17,701 bases of DNA, from NCBI GenBank assembly GCA_947632525.1, contig CANRPQ010000018.1, positions 1 to 17,701 on the forward strand. The letters run 5' to 3'. Positions within the stretch are counted from its first letter, which is position 1, and each line of letters starts with the position of its first letter. Shown here piece by piece: positions 6,279-15,028 of this stretch. A program made the translations under genes and the position numbers. The notes below the pieces were generated by a model. It had not been told where the DNA came from. It worked only from the letters and a program-made list of their open reading frames with translations, and searched no databases. This stretch comes from an uncultured Clostridia bacterium (GTDB lineage Bacteria; Bacillota; Clostridia; TANB77; CAG-508).

Positions 6279-7007
6279 CTATTTTATTTCTTTGCTATTA
6301 TTTCTTTCCTCTATTTTTCTATTTTCTCCATTCTCAATCTCTTTACAGTCTTTAACATTTTGAAAACTCAAGTACCAACTCATTCCATTTTGATTTTTTT
6401 CAATTTCATTTTTTCGTTTTTCTAATTCTGTAAATGTTTTTGGTGGTGGCAAAATACCTGGTTGACATGGAACCCAATTTGCTGGCATTGATAATTTATT
6501 GGCATCTGCTACTTGTAAGGCTTGTAAGGCTCTTAAAATTTCTGGTATACATCTTCCTACATTCATTGGATATACTAAAATTAATCTAATTATTCCTTTG
6601 TCATCAATTATAAATACATTTCTCACAGTTTCGGTGGTAGATATATTATTTGAAATCATTCCATATTTTCTAGCAATAGTTCCATTTCTGTCTGCTATAA
6701 TTGGAAAAGGTACTTTAATTCCAGTTTTACAATAGATATCATATATCCATGCCAGATGAGAAGCATTACTATCAACACTTAGTCCGATTAAACATGTATT
6801 CAATTTTTCAAAATATGGATTTGATTTACTAAATGCAATAATTTCTGTTGTACACACGGGGGTAAAGTCTCCTGGATGTGAAAATAGTACAACCCATTTT
6901 CCTCTATATTGATTTAATTCTATTTTTCCCATAGTAGTTTCAGCTTCAAACTCTGGAGCATATGTACCTAGCTTTACATTTCCATTCATCATAATTTCAT
7001 AGTCCAT
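6279..7007 (-). CDS. Peroxiredoxin of the AhpC/Prx6 group with charged C-terminal tail
   Basis: Thiol peroxidase reducing hydrogen peroxide and organic hydroperoxides in the cytosol. The thioredoxin-fold core has the peroxidatic motif FSHPGDFTPVCTTE with Cys52, the Arg of TETVRNVF (129), and the long Prx6-type C-terminal domain with MPANWVPCQPG (Cys181). The extra tail after residue 195 is rich in Glu, Lys and Asn and ends in KEIK; it contains one further Cys221, possibly resolving. At 242 residues it is slightly longer than the 215-235 usual for this group. ATG 7007 follows AAAGGAG by six bases. A TATAAT-like -10 (7033-7038, minus) lies upstream, but no PerR-box was recognised. Monocistronic, with its own terminator. 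Confidence 0.93.
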   Translation of the reverse strand: MDYEIMMNGNVKLGTYAPEFEAETTMGKIELNQYRGKWVVLFSHPGDFTPVCTTEIIAFSKSNPYFEKLNTCLIGLSVDSNASHLAWIYDIYCKTGIKVPFPIIADRNGTIARKYGMISNNISTTETVRNVFIIDDKGIIRLILVYPMNVGRCIPEILRALQALQVADANKLSMPANWVPCQPGILPPPKTFTELEKRKNEIEKNQNGMSWYLSFQNVKDCKEIENGENRKIEERNNSKEIK

Positions 7008-7132
7008 AAAAAACTCCTTTCATTTTTTGTATATTATATGAAAAGAGTTTATTTTTGTTACATTTATGATATTAAAATTTTAATTACTAAGGGTTTATGT
7101 ATCTTTATTTTAACTTTAAATATAGTTGAATT

Positions 7133-7408
7133 TTAAGTAATATTGCATTCTTTAATTAGTTCATATATCATATTAGGGTATCCATTTTTCTTATTATACT
7201 CATACATTTCCTTTGCTTGTTCATATAGTTCATTTTCTGCAAATTCTTGTATTTCCAATGCATTCTTTCTGTTTTGATAATTAAATATATTCATTTTGTC
7301 TTCATCATCAGAATATATCATTTCTGGATATTCAATTTGGTATTTAAGAATAATATCACCTTTATAGTATAATTCTTTTTCAGCAGTATTTATCTTAATT
7401 TTATTCAT
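7133..7408 (-). CDS. Short DUF3298-like N-terminal domain protein
   Basis: The 91-residue protein resembles the N-terminal half of clostridial DUF3298 (PdaC-like) proteins: a strand segment ILKYQIEYPEM, then an Asn/Tyr helix region NIFNYQNRKNALE, ending with NELYEQAKEMYEYNKKNGYP. The C-terminal DUF3298 beta domain that normally follows is absent: the frame closes in TAA after NIT and no continuation was seen downstream. There is no signal peptide. ATG 7408 follows AAGGA by about 10 bases. It may be a natural short form or a remnant of a longer gene. The family resemblance is from memory of the pattern and is only moderately certain. Confidence 0.6.
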   Translation of the reverse strand: MNKIKINTAEKELYYKGDIILKYQIEYPEMIYSDDEDKMNIFNYQNRKNALEIQEFAENELYEQAKEMYEYNKKNGYPNMIYELIKECNIT

Positions 7409-7522
7409 AATAAAAATTCCTTTTTTATTTATATTATGAATACTTATTTAAGTTGTTACTACTTTAAATTTTCTTCTATATCATTTTATATTGTATGATT
7501 TTTATCAAATTTTATAATTATA

Positions 7523-8203
7523 TTAGTTTTCAGTTATATGCTTTATTATTTCATTATAAATTTCTTCATGTATGTCTTTTATTGTTCTAATTTTATTGTC
7601 TCTTACACATTCTATTGTATACCAATTATATTTAGTTGCTACATCACAAGCAGCATTAAAGCTATCAATAATATGATTTTTATCCCTTTCATGAATATCC
7701 TTTTGAGCTTGGTGAGTAAATTTATTTTCTCTATCTGCAATTAGTTTTAATGAAAATTCTGGAGGCATTTTTAAGAAAAATACTTCTGTTGGCACTGGAA
7801 TACCATATAGTCCAAATTCAAAATCCCATAACCAATTTAAGAATTTTTCTCTTTCATCCTTATTCTCTATTTTTCCTGCTTGATGCACCATATTAGCAGT
7901 AGTATATCTATCTGCTAATATGATTCCACCATTATCATAATATTTTTTATACTGTTTAATATATGTTGCATATCTATCTGCTGCATAGAATGTAGAAGCA
8001 ATATATGGACTTACATCTTTTGCATTTTCACCAAATTCTCCTGATAAATACATTTTTACTAACGATGAAGATTCACTGTCATAATTTGGAAAACTAACAG
8101 TTTTATAATCTATTCCTTCTTTCGTCAATCTTTGTTTTAATTGTTCAAATTGAGTTTGCTTTCCACTTCCATCGGTTCCGTCAATAACAAATAATTTTCC
8201 CAT
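7523..8203 (-). CDS. tmk: Thymidylate kinase-like dNMP kinase
   Basis: P-loop kinase phosphorylating a deoxynucleoside monophosphate, most likely dTMP to dTDP. The Walker A loop IDGTDGSGKQTQ lies at residues 7-18, and the DR(Y) motif appears in ILADRYTTANMVHQAGK. A lid-like region follows FFLKMPPEFSLKLIADRENK. At 226 residues it is slightly longer than typical Tmk (about 205-215), and the segment around residues 115-140 differs from classic Tmk, so a relaxed-specificity dNMP kinase is possible. A longer frame from TTG 8224 exists, but AAGGAG (8210-8215) lies six bases before ATG 8203, so that is the start. It lies 23 bases after metG and is probably cotranscribed with it. Confidence 0.85.
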   Translation of the reverse strand: MGKLFVIDGTDGSGKQTQFEQLKQRLTKEGIDYKTVSFPNYDSESSSLVKMYLSGEFGENAKDVSPYIASTFYAADRYATYIKQYKKYYDNGGIILADRYTTANMVHQAGKIENKDEREKFLNWLWDFEFGLYGIPVPTEVFFLKMPPEFSLKLIADRENKFTHQAQKDIHERDKNHIIDSFNAACDVATKYNWYTIECVRDNKIRTIKDIHEEIYNEIIKHITEN

Positions 8204-8226
8204 TTTTTTCTCCTTATTTTGCAATA

Positions 8227-9819
8227 TTATTTCATCATATTTTTTATTGTCTCAATTTCTGTTTCGGCATCTAATCTTGCAAATAGTACCTCTGGTTTTT
8301 CTGTTACTTTTATATTATTTAACTTAGTATATTCTTGTAAGCTATCCCAAGTTTGTAGTTCTTGTGGAATATTAAGTTGCTCTAATATATTTTTTGAAGT
8401 ATGTGTCATGTATGGTGCTATTAATATTGCAATTCTTCTTAAGTTTTCAACTAAGTGGTACATTACAGATTGTAATTCTTCTAATTTTCCTTCTTTAAAT
8501 AATACCCAAGGGGCAGTTTCATCAATGTATTTATTTGTTCTAGATATTAACTCCCATGTTTGTGCAATTGCATTGCTCATATGATAGGTATCTAAAAGAT
8601 TTTCTACTTCATGAATGGTTCCATCTGAAAACTTTTCTATTTCCTTATTTAGCTCAGCTAAATTCACATTGTCTCCTATCATTGATTGTGGATTTGAGTA
8701 TTCTTTAATTTTTCCTTCAAAATATTTATTAACCATTCCAATTGTTCTATTTAATAAATTTCCTAAGTCATTGCATAAGTCATAATTAAATCTTTCAACA
8801 AATGCTTCTGGAGTAAATGTTCCGTCTTGACCATATGGCATTTCTCTTAATAGAAAATACTTAAGTGAATCTAAACCATAACGTTCAATTAGTTGTTCTG
8901 GATAGATAACATTTCCTTTTGATTTTGACATTTTACCATCTTTCATCATAATCCAACTATGTGCATAAATTTGTTTTGGAAGTGGTAAATCTAATGCCAT
9001 TAAGAATATAGGCCAATAAAGACCATGAAAACGAATTATATCTTTTCCTACTAAATGTACATCTGCTGGCCAGTATTTTTTCATTAAGCTATCATCATCA
9101 GATAAATATCCTAATGCCGTAATGTAATTTGTTAGAGCATCTAGCCATACATAAACTACATGTTTAGGGTCTTTTCTTACTTTTATTCCCCAATCAAAAC
9201 TAGTTCTACTTACACATAAATCTTCTAATCCAGGTTTTAAGAAATTGTTAAATAGCTCATTTTTCCTAGACTCTGGTAAAATGAAGTTTGGATTTTCTTG
9301 ATAGAATTTTATAAGTCTGTCTGCATATTTTTTCATGTTAAAAAAGTATGATTCTTCTTTCATCTTTTTAACTTCTCTACCACAGTCTGGGCACTTACCG
9401 TCAACTAATTGTGTTTCAGTAAAAAAAGTTTCGCAAGGTATGCAATACCATCCTTCATATTCTGATTTATAAATGTCACCCTGTTCCATTAATCTATCAA
9501 ATATTTCTTCAACAACTTTTTCATGTCTTGGTTCAGTAGTACGAATAAAGTCATCATAGTCAATTTCCATTAATTTCCATAGTTTTTTTGCTTCATCAGC
9601 CATTTCGTCTACGTGTTCTTGTGGCGTTTTTCCTCTTTCTTCTGCTACTTTTTGTATCTTTTGCCCATGCTCATCTGTTCCAGTAAGAAGATACACGTCA
9701 TATCCCCTTGCTTGCTTATATTTTTTTATTGTATCTGCTAATACTGTTGTATATGCTGTTCCAATATGAAATTTACCACTTGGATAATAAATTGGAGTTG
9801 TTATATAAAATTTTGGCAT
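8227..9819 (-). CDS. metG: Methionyl-tRNA synthetase (short form)
   Basis: Class I synthetase charging tRNA-Met for initiation and elongation. Read from ATG 9819 it is 530 residues, MPKFYITTPIYY. HIGT (18-21) is the HIGH motif; a zinc knuckle is formed by Cys126, Cys129, Cys143 and Cys146 (CIPC...CPDC); KMSKS is at 296-300; the anticodon-binding helical domain ends the protein. It lacks the C-terminal Trbp111-like dimerisation domain of longer forms. ATG 9831 is in frame but directly abuts the ribosome site AAAGGA; ATG 9819 is 10 bases from it. It lies in a minus-strand run with a membrane protein upstream and tmk downstream. No T-box leader was seen. Confidence 0.97.
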   Translation of the reverse strand: MPKFYITTPIYYPSGKFHIGTAYTTVLADTIKKYKQARGYDVYLLTGTDEHGQKIQKVAEERGKTPQEHVDEMADEAKKLWKLMEIDYDDFIRTTEPRHEKVVEEIFDRLMEQGDIYKSEYEGWYCIPCETFFTETQLVDGKCPDCGREVKKMKEESYFFNMKKYADRLIKFYQENPNFILPESRKNELFNNFLKPGLEDLCVSRTSFDWGIKVRKDPKHVVYVWLDALTNYITALGYLSDDDSLMKKYWPADVHLVGKDIIRFHGLYWPIFLMALDLPLPKQIYAHSWIMMKDGKMSKSKGNVIYPEQLIERYGLDSLKYFLLREMPYGQDGTFTPEAFVERFNYDLCNDLGNLLNRTIGMVNKYFEGKIKEYSNPQSMIGDNVNLAELNKEIEKFSDGTIHEVENLLDTYHMSNAIAQTWELISRTNKYIDETAPWVLFKEGKLEELQSVMYHLVENLRRIAILIAPYMTHTSKNILEQLNIPQELQTWDSLQEYTKLNNIKVTEKPEVLFARLDAETEIETIKNMMK

Positions 9820-9842
9820 ATATTTTTTCATTCCTTTCTGTT

Positions 9843-10181
9843 TTAAACTTTATTCCAAAACCAGTCTAAGCTATTATCAATACTTTTCTTTTTGCCTAAT
9901 TTAGTTTCAATATCATCAACCCATAAATATGAAATGAATGATAAAAAGATAAATACTAAGTCTACAGCAATAGAAGTAATTATTTGTCTATACATTTCTT
10001 CGTTTTGATTTCCAAATATAGAAATTTCTACAACATGGCCTACTAGAACTCCTAAGAATACAAATAGCATAATTGCTATAACCCATGCTTTTTTAACTTC
10101 CCTTCCTAAGTATAATACTAATAAAAATAGTATTACTCCTATTAGAATTGCGAATGGACTTGTAAAATTAATAAATGGCAT
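9843..10181 (-). CDS. Small membrane protein, unknown function
   Basis: A 112-residue protein with three or four membrane segments: about residues 8-26, 31-53, and 66-88, separated by short charged loops including GREVKKAW and IFGNQNEEMYR. The C-terminus is cytoplasmic-looking and basic, ending SLDWFWNKV. No family was recognised. ATG 10181 follows AAAGGAGG at about eight bases. It sits 49 bases after glmM and 23 bases before metG on the same strand, so it is almost certainly in an operon with them, but the context gives no specific function. Confidence 0.8.
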   Translation of the reverse strand: MPFINFTSPFAILIGVILFLLVLYLGREVKKAWVIAIMLFVFLGVLVGHVVEISIFGNQNEEMYRQIITSIAVDLVFIFLSFISYLWVDDIETKLGKKKSIDNSLDWFWNKV

Positions 10182-10230
10182 TTTCTTTTCCTCCTTTGTT
10201 TATTACTATATTTAAAATGTAAATATTACA

Positions 10231-11598
10231 TTAAATAGACAATTTATTTTCAATTAGTGTAGCTAGTTCTTCTGCTTTTTTCTTTATGTATTCTTGGTTT
10301 TCTCCTTCAATCATTACACGAACTAATGGTTCCGTTCCTGAAGGTCTAATTAGTACTCTTCCATTTCCAGAAAACTCTTCTTCTAATTTTTTTATAGTTT
10401 CTTGTATATCTACATCATTTTTATATTCATCTTTTTTATCACTTGCAACTTTTGCATTTACTAATATTTGTGGATATATGTTAATAATTTTGCATAGTTC
10501 AGAAGCGGATTTTTTCTTTTCTAGCATTACTTTAATTAACATTAATGAAGTTAATATTCCGTCCCCTGTAGGATTGTAGTCTAAAAATATAATATGTCCT
10601 GATTGTTCTCCACCTATATTATACCCATTTTTTAGCATTTCTTCAAGAACATATCTATCTCCTACTTTTGTTTGAATATAGTTTATGTTATTATACTCTG
10701 CATATTTTTTTAGTCCTAAATTACTCATAACAGTAGCAACTACTGCATTATTTTTTAATGTACCTTTTTCTTTCATATAATTAGATACAATTGCTAATAT
10801 CATATCTCCATTAATTTCTTTACCATTTTCATCTACTGCTAAGCATCTATCTCCATCTCCGTCATAAGCAATTCCTAAATTACAATTATTTTCTATTACA
10901 TATTTTTTCAACATATCCAGATGTGTTGAACCACAGTTTTCATTTATATTTATTCCATTAGGTGTGTTATTCATAATATAGTGTTTTATACCAAGTGCAG
11001 TAAATACCTTATCTGCTACTACTGAAGTTGCACCATTTGCAGTATCTATAGCTACTACAAAATTATCTCTATCAAAATCTTCAAAATCTTCTTCAAAATT
11101 TTTTCTAAAGAAATATACATATTCGTCTAATAGGTCTGTTCTTACTTCTGCTGTTCCTATTTTATCATTAATGGCTGTAAAGTCACTCAATTTGTCAGAA
11201 TCCATTATTTCTTCAATTTCTTCTTCAATTTCATCTGGAATTTTCATTCCTTTATTACTAAAGTATTTTACGCCATTAAATTCATATGTATTATGTGATG
11301 CTGAAATAACAACACTAGCATCTGCTTTCAATTTTTTAGTTAAATACGCAACTGCTGGAGTTGGTATTACTCCTAAACTTTTTACGTTTGCTCCATAGCT
11401 TAAAAACCCTGCTGTCATGGCACTTTCAATTAATGTGCCAGAAATTCTTGTATCTCTTCCTATTAAAATTGTAGGAGTATTATTTGTATGCTTTGATAAA
11501 GCATATGCACCTGCTTTTGCAACACGATATACTAGCTCTGGAGAAAGTTCTGTGTTTGCAATTCTTCTGATTCCATCAGTTCCAAAATATTTTCTCAT
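10231..11598 (-). CDS. glmM: Phosphoglucosamine mutase
   Basis: Interconverts glucosamine-6-phosphate and glucosamine-1-phosphate, the step feeding UDP-GlcNAc synthesis for peptidoglycan. The 455-residue product starts MRKYFGTDGIR. VISASHN carries the phosphoserine Ser101 that must be phosphorylated for activity; AYDGDGDR binds the metal; GGEQSGH is the sugar loop; IRPSGTEP is the C-terminal phosphate-binding loop. The usual Pro after SASHN is Thr here (SASHNTYEFNG). An in-frame ATG at 11637 would add 13 residues, but AAAGGA sits about 10 bases before ATG 11598, which matches the family start. A promoter with an overlapping dyad precedes it. Confidence 0.97.
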   Translation of the reverse strand: MRKYFGTDGIRRIANTELSPELVYRVAKAGAYALSKHTNNTPTILIGRDTRISGTLIESAMTAGFLSYGANVKSLGVIPTPAVAYLTKKLKADASVVISASHNTYEFNGVKYFSNKGMKIPDEIEEEIEEIMDSDKLSDFTAINDKIGTAEVRTDLLDEYVYFFRKNFEEDFEDFDRDNFVVAIDTANGATSVVADKVFTALGIKHYIMNNTPNGININENCGSTHLDMLKKYVIENNCNLGIAYDGDGDRCLAVDENGKEINGDMILAIVSNYMKEKGTLKNNAVVATVMSNLGLKKYAEYNNINYIQTKVGDRYVLEEMLKNGYNIGGEQSGHIIFLDYNPTGDGILTSLMLIKVMLEKKKSASELCKIINIYPQILVNAKVASDKKDEYKNDVDIQETIKKLEEEFSGNGRVLIRPSGTEPLVRVMIEGENQEYIKKKAEELATLIENKLSI

Positions 11599-11618
11599 AT
11601 TCTCTATATCCTTTCTGC

Positions 11619-11654
11619 GTACTATATTATAGTACAATATCTATACTATAATAT
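11619..11654. repeat. Nested inverted repeats over the glmM promoter/leader
   Basis: Two overlapping dyads share bases. The first is a 17-bp palindrome, GTACTATATTATAGTAC (11619-11635). The second has perfect 11-bp arms ATATTATAGTA (11624-11634) and TACTATAATAT (11644-11654) around a 9-base spacer. They cover the -10 box and the first bases of the transcript, so they could be a repressor operator or, in RNA, a competing pair of 5' stems. Confidence 0.6.
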
Positions 11655-11678
11655 AATTTTGGTTTGATTTTTGTTCAA
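11650..11678 (-). promoter_or_regulatory. Putative sigma-A promoter of glmM
   Basis: On the minus strand, TTGAAC (11673-11678) and TATATT (11650-11655) are 17 bases apart. The predicted start near 11643 lies about 45 bases upstream of the glmM start codon. Confidence 0.6.
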
Positions 11679-11694
11679 TTTTCCACATAACTAA

Positions 11695-13404
11695 TTACAT
11701 CTTATCAGGCATTTGAATTCCAAGTAGGTTTGCACCTATTTTTAATACTAATCCTGTAGCGTAAGTTAAATATAATCGTGAATCTTGAATTGACTGTTCT
11801 TCCCCAATTATTTTATTTTCATTGTAGAAACTGCTAAAAGCTTGTGCTAGTCCTATTAAATATCTAGCTATAATATATGGTTCGTTCTTATCAGCAGATT
11901 GTTTAATTGTATCTTGAAAATTATAAATCTGCTTAATTACTTTTTTAGAAGCTTCATCTTCTAGTTTTGTAAAATTTACATCTGTTATTTTAGGAATATA
12001 TCCTGCCTTATCTATTAAGCTTTTAGTCCTTACATAAATATATTGCATATATGGTCCTGTTTCTCCATTGAAGTTTAACATAGTATCCCAATCAAATATT
12101 TCATCTTTAATTCTACTATTATATAAGTCATTAAAAATAACTGCACCAATACCAATTTTTTTCGCTATTTCTTCCTTATTTTCCATTTCTGGACTTTTGC
12201 TTTGCATTATTTTATTTACTCTTGATATGGCTTCATTAAGTAGTTCTTCTAGTTTAATAATATTGCCTTCCCTTGTTGACATTTTTCCAGTTTTAAGTTG
12301 AACCATACCAAAAGGCACATGTACTAATCCTTCTATATATTTATCTTCTAAGTTCAAATTTTTAGCTGTAGCAAAAACTTGTTTAAAGTGTAGAATTTGT
12401 TCATATGATGTTACATAAATATTTTTGTCATAATCATAAGTTCTTGCACGATACATAATAGCTGAAAGGTCACGTGTTGCATAAGTAGTAGAACCATTTG
12501 ACTTTTTAATTATACATGGTGGCATGTCCTGCTCAGATAAATCTACAATTGTAGCCCCTTCTGATGAAACTAATAAGTTTTTTCCTTGTAATATGTCTAT
12601 AACTTCCTGCATTTTGTCAGAATAAAATGCTTCTCCATTCCATGAATCAAATTCTACTTGCAACATATCATAAACTTTTTGAAATTCTTTCAAGCTTAGC
12701 TCTCTAAACTTTTTCCACACTGAAACACAGTATTCGTCTCCGTCTTCTAGCTTTTTAAAATTATTTCTGCATTGTTCTAAAACTGCCTCATCATCATTAC
12801 ATAAATTATTAATTCTAACATAAATTTTTGTTAGTTCATCAATTGGATTATCTTCAATGTGATATTCAGAACCCCACCTTTTATATCCTTCAATAAGTTT
12901 TCCAAATTGAGTTCCATAGTCACCTATATGGTTGACACCTATACAGTTATATCCTAATTTTTTATAAATTTTATATAGTGCACTTCCTATTACTGTAGAA
13001 CGTAAATGTCCTATGTGAAATGGCTTTGCTATGTTAGGCGAAGAATAATCTATTACAATATTCTTACCATTTCCTATATTACTTTCTCCATAATGTTCTT
13101 CTTTGTCATTTATTTCTTTTAGTACAGTTTCAGTTAAAGTTGTACCTTCAATTGTAAAATTTAAAAACCCATTTACTATATTAATCTCTTTTATTATTCC
13201 ACTTTCAAATGACATTTTATTTTTTAGATTTTCTGCTATTACTTGTGGAGCTTGCTTTAATTCTTTTGCCAATTTAAAGCATGGAAAAGCAAAGTCCCCC
13301 ATTTTACTATCTGCTGGTACTTCAATATATTCATAAATTTCAGATTTTGGCAAATTTGTTGCTAAGCTTATTTGTTCTGCTATTTTTTCTTTAAAGTCTA
13401 TCAT
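11695..13404 (-). CDS. argS: Arginyl-tRNA synthetase
   Basis: Class I synthetase that attaches arginine to tRNA-Arg and needs bound tRNA for activation. The 569 residues are typical. The N-terminal Add-1 domain (about 1-100) is followed by SSPNIAKPFHIGHLRST with HIGH at 130-133, and by KMSTR (374-378) in the KMSKS position, a common ArgS variant. The C-terminal DALR anticodon-binding domain ends with LLGIQMPDKM. ATG 13404 follows AAGGAG by six bases. It starts 47 bases after pfkA on the same strand and may be read through from the pfkA promoter; no T-box leader was seen. Confidence 0.97.
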   Translation of the reverse strand: MIDFKEKIAEQISLATNLPKSEIYEYIEVPADSKMGDFAFPCFKLAKELKQAPQVIAENLKNKMSFESGIIKEINIVNGFLNFTIEGTTLTETVLKEINDKEEHYGESNIGNGKNIVIDYSSPNIAKPFHIGHLRSTVIGSALYKIYKKLGYNCIGVNHIGDYGTQFGKLIEGYKRWGSEYHIEDNPIDELTKIYVRINNLCNDDEAVLEQCRNNFKKLEDGDEYCVSVWKKFRELSLKEFQKVYDMLQVEFDSWNGEAFYSDKMQEVIDILQGKNLLVSSEGATIVDLSEQDMPPCIIKKSNGSTTYATRDLSAIMYRARTYDYDKNIYVTSYEQILHFKQVFATAKNLNLEDKYIEGLVHVPFGMVQLKTGKMSTREGNIIKLEELLNEAISRVNKIMQSKSPEMENKEEIAKKIGIGAVIFNDLYNSRIKDEIFDWDTMLNFNGETGPYMQYIYVRTKSLIDKAGYIPKITDVNFTKLEDEASKKVIKQIYNFQDTIKQSADKNEPYIIARYLIGLAQAFSSFYNENKIIGEEQSIQDSRLYLTYATGLVLKIGANLLGIQMPDKM

Positions 13405-13451
13405 TATTTACTCCTTCATTGTATATAATAACTGTTAATAAATTTAAAATG

Positions 13452-14594
13452 CTAATCTCCTAAATTAATTCCAATGTGTCTTGCTGTTTTTACAAGGTCA
13501 TTATCCATATTAACTCTACGAATGTTACTCTCTGGGGTATTGCCAGAAACTGCACCAATTTCTTTATTGTTTCCAACAACATCTTCCAAAGGTACATAAT
13601 CTAATCTTCCATTTTTTATAACTGTTAGTACGTTAAATTTTCCTTCTAAAGCAAGTTCCATAGCCTTTGCACCATACTTTGTAGAAAGTACCCTATCAAA
13701 AGATGTTGGAGTTCCCCCTCTTTGCATATATCCTAAAACTGTGCATCTTGCTTCTAATCCTGTTAACTCTTGTAATGCTTCAGCAACTTTTTCTCCTGCT
13801 CCACCAAGTCTATTATTATCTACACCTTTTCCTTTATTTCTAACAGATTTTACAGTAATATCTCCACCAATTGGTTTTGCACCTTCAGCTACTACTACTA
13901 TGCTAAACTCTTTACCTCTATTTTTACGGTTTATAATTTTTTGAGCAGCTTTGTTTATATCGTAAGGGATTTCTGGAATTAAAGCTACATCAGCACCGCC
14001 TGCAATTGCAGACTCTAATGCAATCCAGCCAGCATACCTTCCCATAACTTCTAATACCATAATTCTATGATGTGTAGCACCAGTTGTGTGAAGTCTATCT
14101 AAAGCTTCGGCTGCAACTGTTACTGCTGTATTATATCCAAAAGTAATCTCAGTACAAGCAACATCATTGTCGATTGTTTTTGGTACTCCTATTATATTTA
14201 TACCTTTTAGAGATAAATCTCTAGCTGATTTTTGAGTACCGTCTCCTCCAAGAGTAAATAAGCAGTCAATGCCATCTTTTTTTATATTTTCTATACACTG
14301 ATCTGATAAATCCTTATATACAGTTTCTCCATTTTCTTCTACTGGATAGCAAAATACATTTGCGTTTGTAGAAGATCCTATTATTGAACCACCTTTTGGT
14401 AAAATTCCAATTGCATTTCCTGTAGAATTTGTACATAATTGTACATAATCATTTTTTAATAATCCTCTATATCCATCAATAAATCCATAACATTCTATTC
14501 CATTATTTTCAGCAGTTTTAATAATAGCACGAATAACTGCGTTAAATCCTGATACGTCACCACCATTTGCTAAAATAGCTACCTTTTTAATCAT
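13452..14594 (-). CDS. pfkA: 6-phosphofructokinase, mixed ATP/PPi signature
   Basis: Phosphorylates fructose-6-phosphate to fructose-1,6-bisphosphate. The 380 residues include ANGGDVSGFNAVIR (9-22), LGGDGT (115-120), PKTIDND (138-144, catalytic Asp142), and EVMGRYAGW (182-190). In this family, GGDG usually marks ATP use while PPi enzymes have GGDD; PKTIDND with Lys139 is common in PPi enzymes, whereas classic ATP-PFK has PGTIDND. This protein combines the ATP-type Gly119 with the PPi-type Lys139, a combination known from some ATP-dependent long-clade enzymes, so ATP is favoured but not certain. ATG 14594 follows GAGGAG by 8 bases. Its product is the substrate of the aldolase elsewhere in the window. 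Confidence 0.94.
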   Translation of the reverse strand: MIKKVAILANGGDVSGFNAVIRAIIKTAENNGIECYGFIDGYRGLLKNDYVQLCTNSTGNAIGILPKGGSIIGSSTNANVFCYPVEENGETVYKDLSDQCIENIKKDGIDCLFTLGGDGTQKSARDLSLKGINIIGVPKTIDNDVACTEITFGYNTAVTVAAEALDRLHTTGATHHRIMVLEVMGRYAGWIALESAIAGGADVALIPEIPYDINKAAQKIINRKNRGKEFSIVVVAEGAKPIGGDITVKSVRNKGKGVDNNRLGGAGEKVAEALQELTGLEARCTVLGYMQRGGTPTSFDRVLSTKYGAKAMELALEGKFNVLTVIKNGRLDYVPLEDVVGNNKEIGAVSGNTPESNIRRVNMDNDLVKTARHIGINLGD

Positions 14595-14658
14595 AAATTT
14601 CTCTCCTCACTTAGTTATTTATAATTTATATTATATTTAAATTAAATTCGTTGCTACT

Positions 14659-14686
14659 ATTATATCAATAAATAAAAAAAATACAA
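14659..14686 (-). promoter_or_regulatory. Sigma-A promoter of pfkA
   Basis: On the minus strand, TTGTAT (14681-14686) and consensus TATAAT (14659-14664) are 16 bases apart; the -10 is preceded by TGA, giving a TGn extended -10. Confidence 0.72.
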
Positions 14687-14730
14687 CAAAAATATATAAT
14701 ATTTTCTATTTATTATTATTCGTCAAGTGA

Positions 14731-14886
14731 AAAGTTAAATGCAATAATGTATATCTTAGTATACAAGCATTAAATAAAGTATTGTATTTATCAACAAGAA
14801 GAATAACAAAGAACTGGACGAGCAAGGTAACTGAATGGGGAGAATGCATAAGAGAACTGGAGATTATGTATGAAGGTAGAATATAA
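14731..14886 (+). pseudogene. C-terminal remnant of an IS256-family (Mutator-type) transposase
   Basis: A 51-codon open stretch without a start, ending in TAA 14884-14886. Its last part reads ALNKVLYLSTRRITKNW, then TSKVTEWGECIRELEI and MYEGRI. This is the pattern at the C-terminus of IS256-family DDE transposases, where LYLA, a K-W-T segment, an N/E-W-G segment and a closing F/YEGR are conserved. Everything upstream, including the DDE catalytic core, is missing, and the pfkA promoter begins less than 50 bases to the left, so most of the element was deleted. A hairpin follows the stop. The frame is on the opposite strand to its neighbours. Confidence 0.75.
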
Positions 14887-14891
14887 AATAG

Positions 14892-14928
14892 AACTGCCAA
14901 CATACTAATAAATAGTACATTGACAGTT
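14892..14928. repeat. Two-part inverted repeat after the transposase remnant
   Basis: AACTGCCAA (14892-14900) and TTGACAGTT (14920-14928) pair at 8 of 9 positions and enclose a perfect TACTA/TAGTA stem (14903-14907, 14913-14917) with loop ATAAA. It may be a terminator relic of the IS or for the pilin transcript, but neither side has a convincing T-tract. Confidence 0.6.
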
Positions 14929-15028
14929 AAAAAATAATATATCAAAATTTTTAACATAAAGAAGTATTGAAATTACATAAAATTATTTACATGCCCCTTT
15001 CTTCTAATCTCTCATACAGCAATCAGTG

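Noticed and set aside
11599..11694. T-box or known riboswitch leaders upstream of metG, argS and glmM
   Set aside because: metG and argS have very short upstream gaps, and no T-box consensus or glmS-like element was recognised before glmM.
14706..14957. An 83-codon hydrophobic minus-strand frame downstream of the pilin gene
   Set aside because: No ribosome site before its ATG, and it is antisense to the transposase remnant, which explains the base pattern better.
14750..14960. Possible DGR template repeat close to the variable region, suggested by A-rich sequence and repeated GAACTG
   Set aside because: Non-A positions do not match the variable region in either orientation; the stretch reads as a transposase C-terminus instead.
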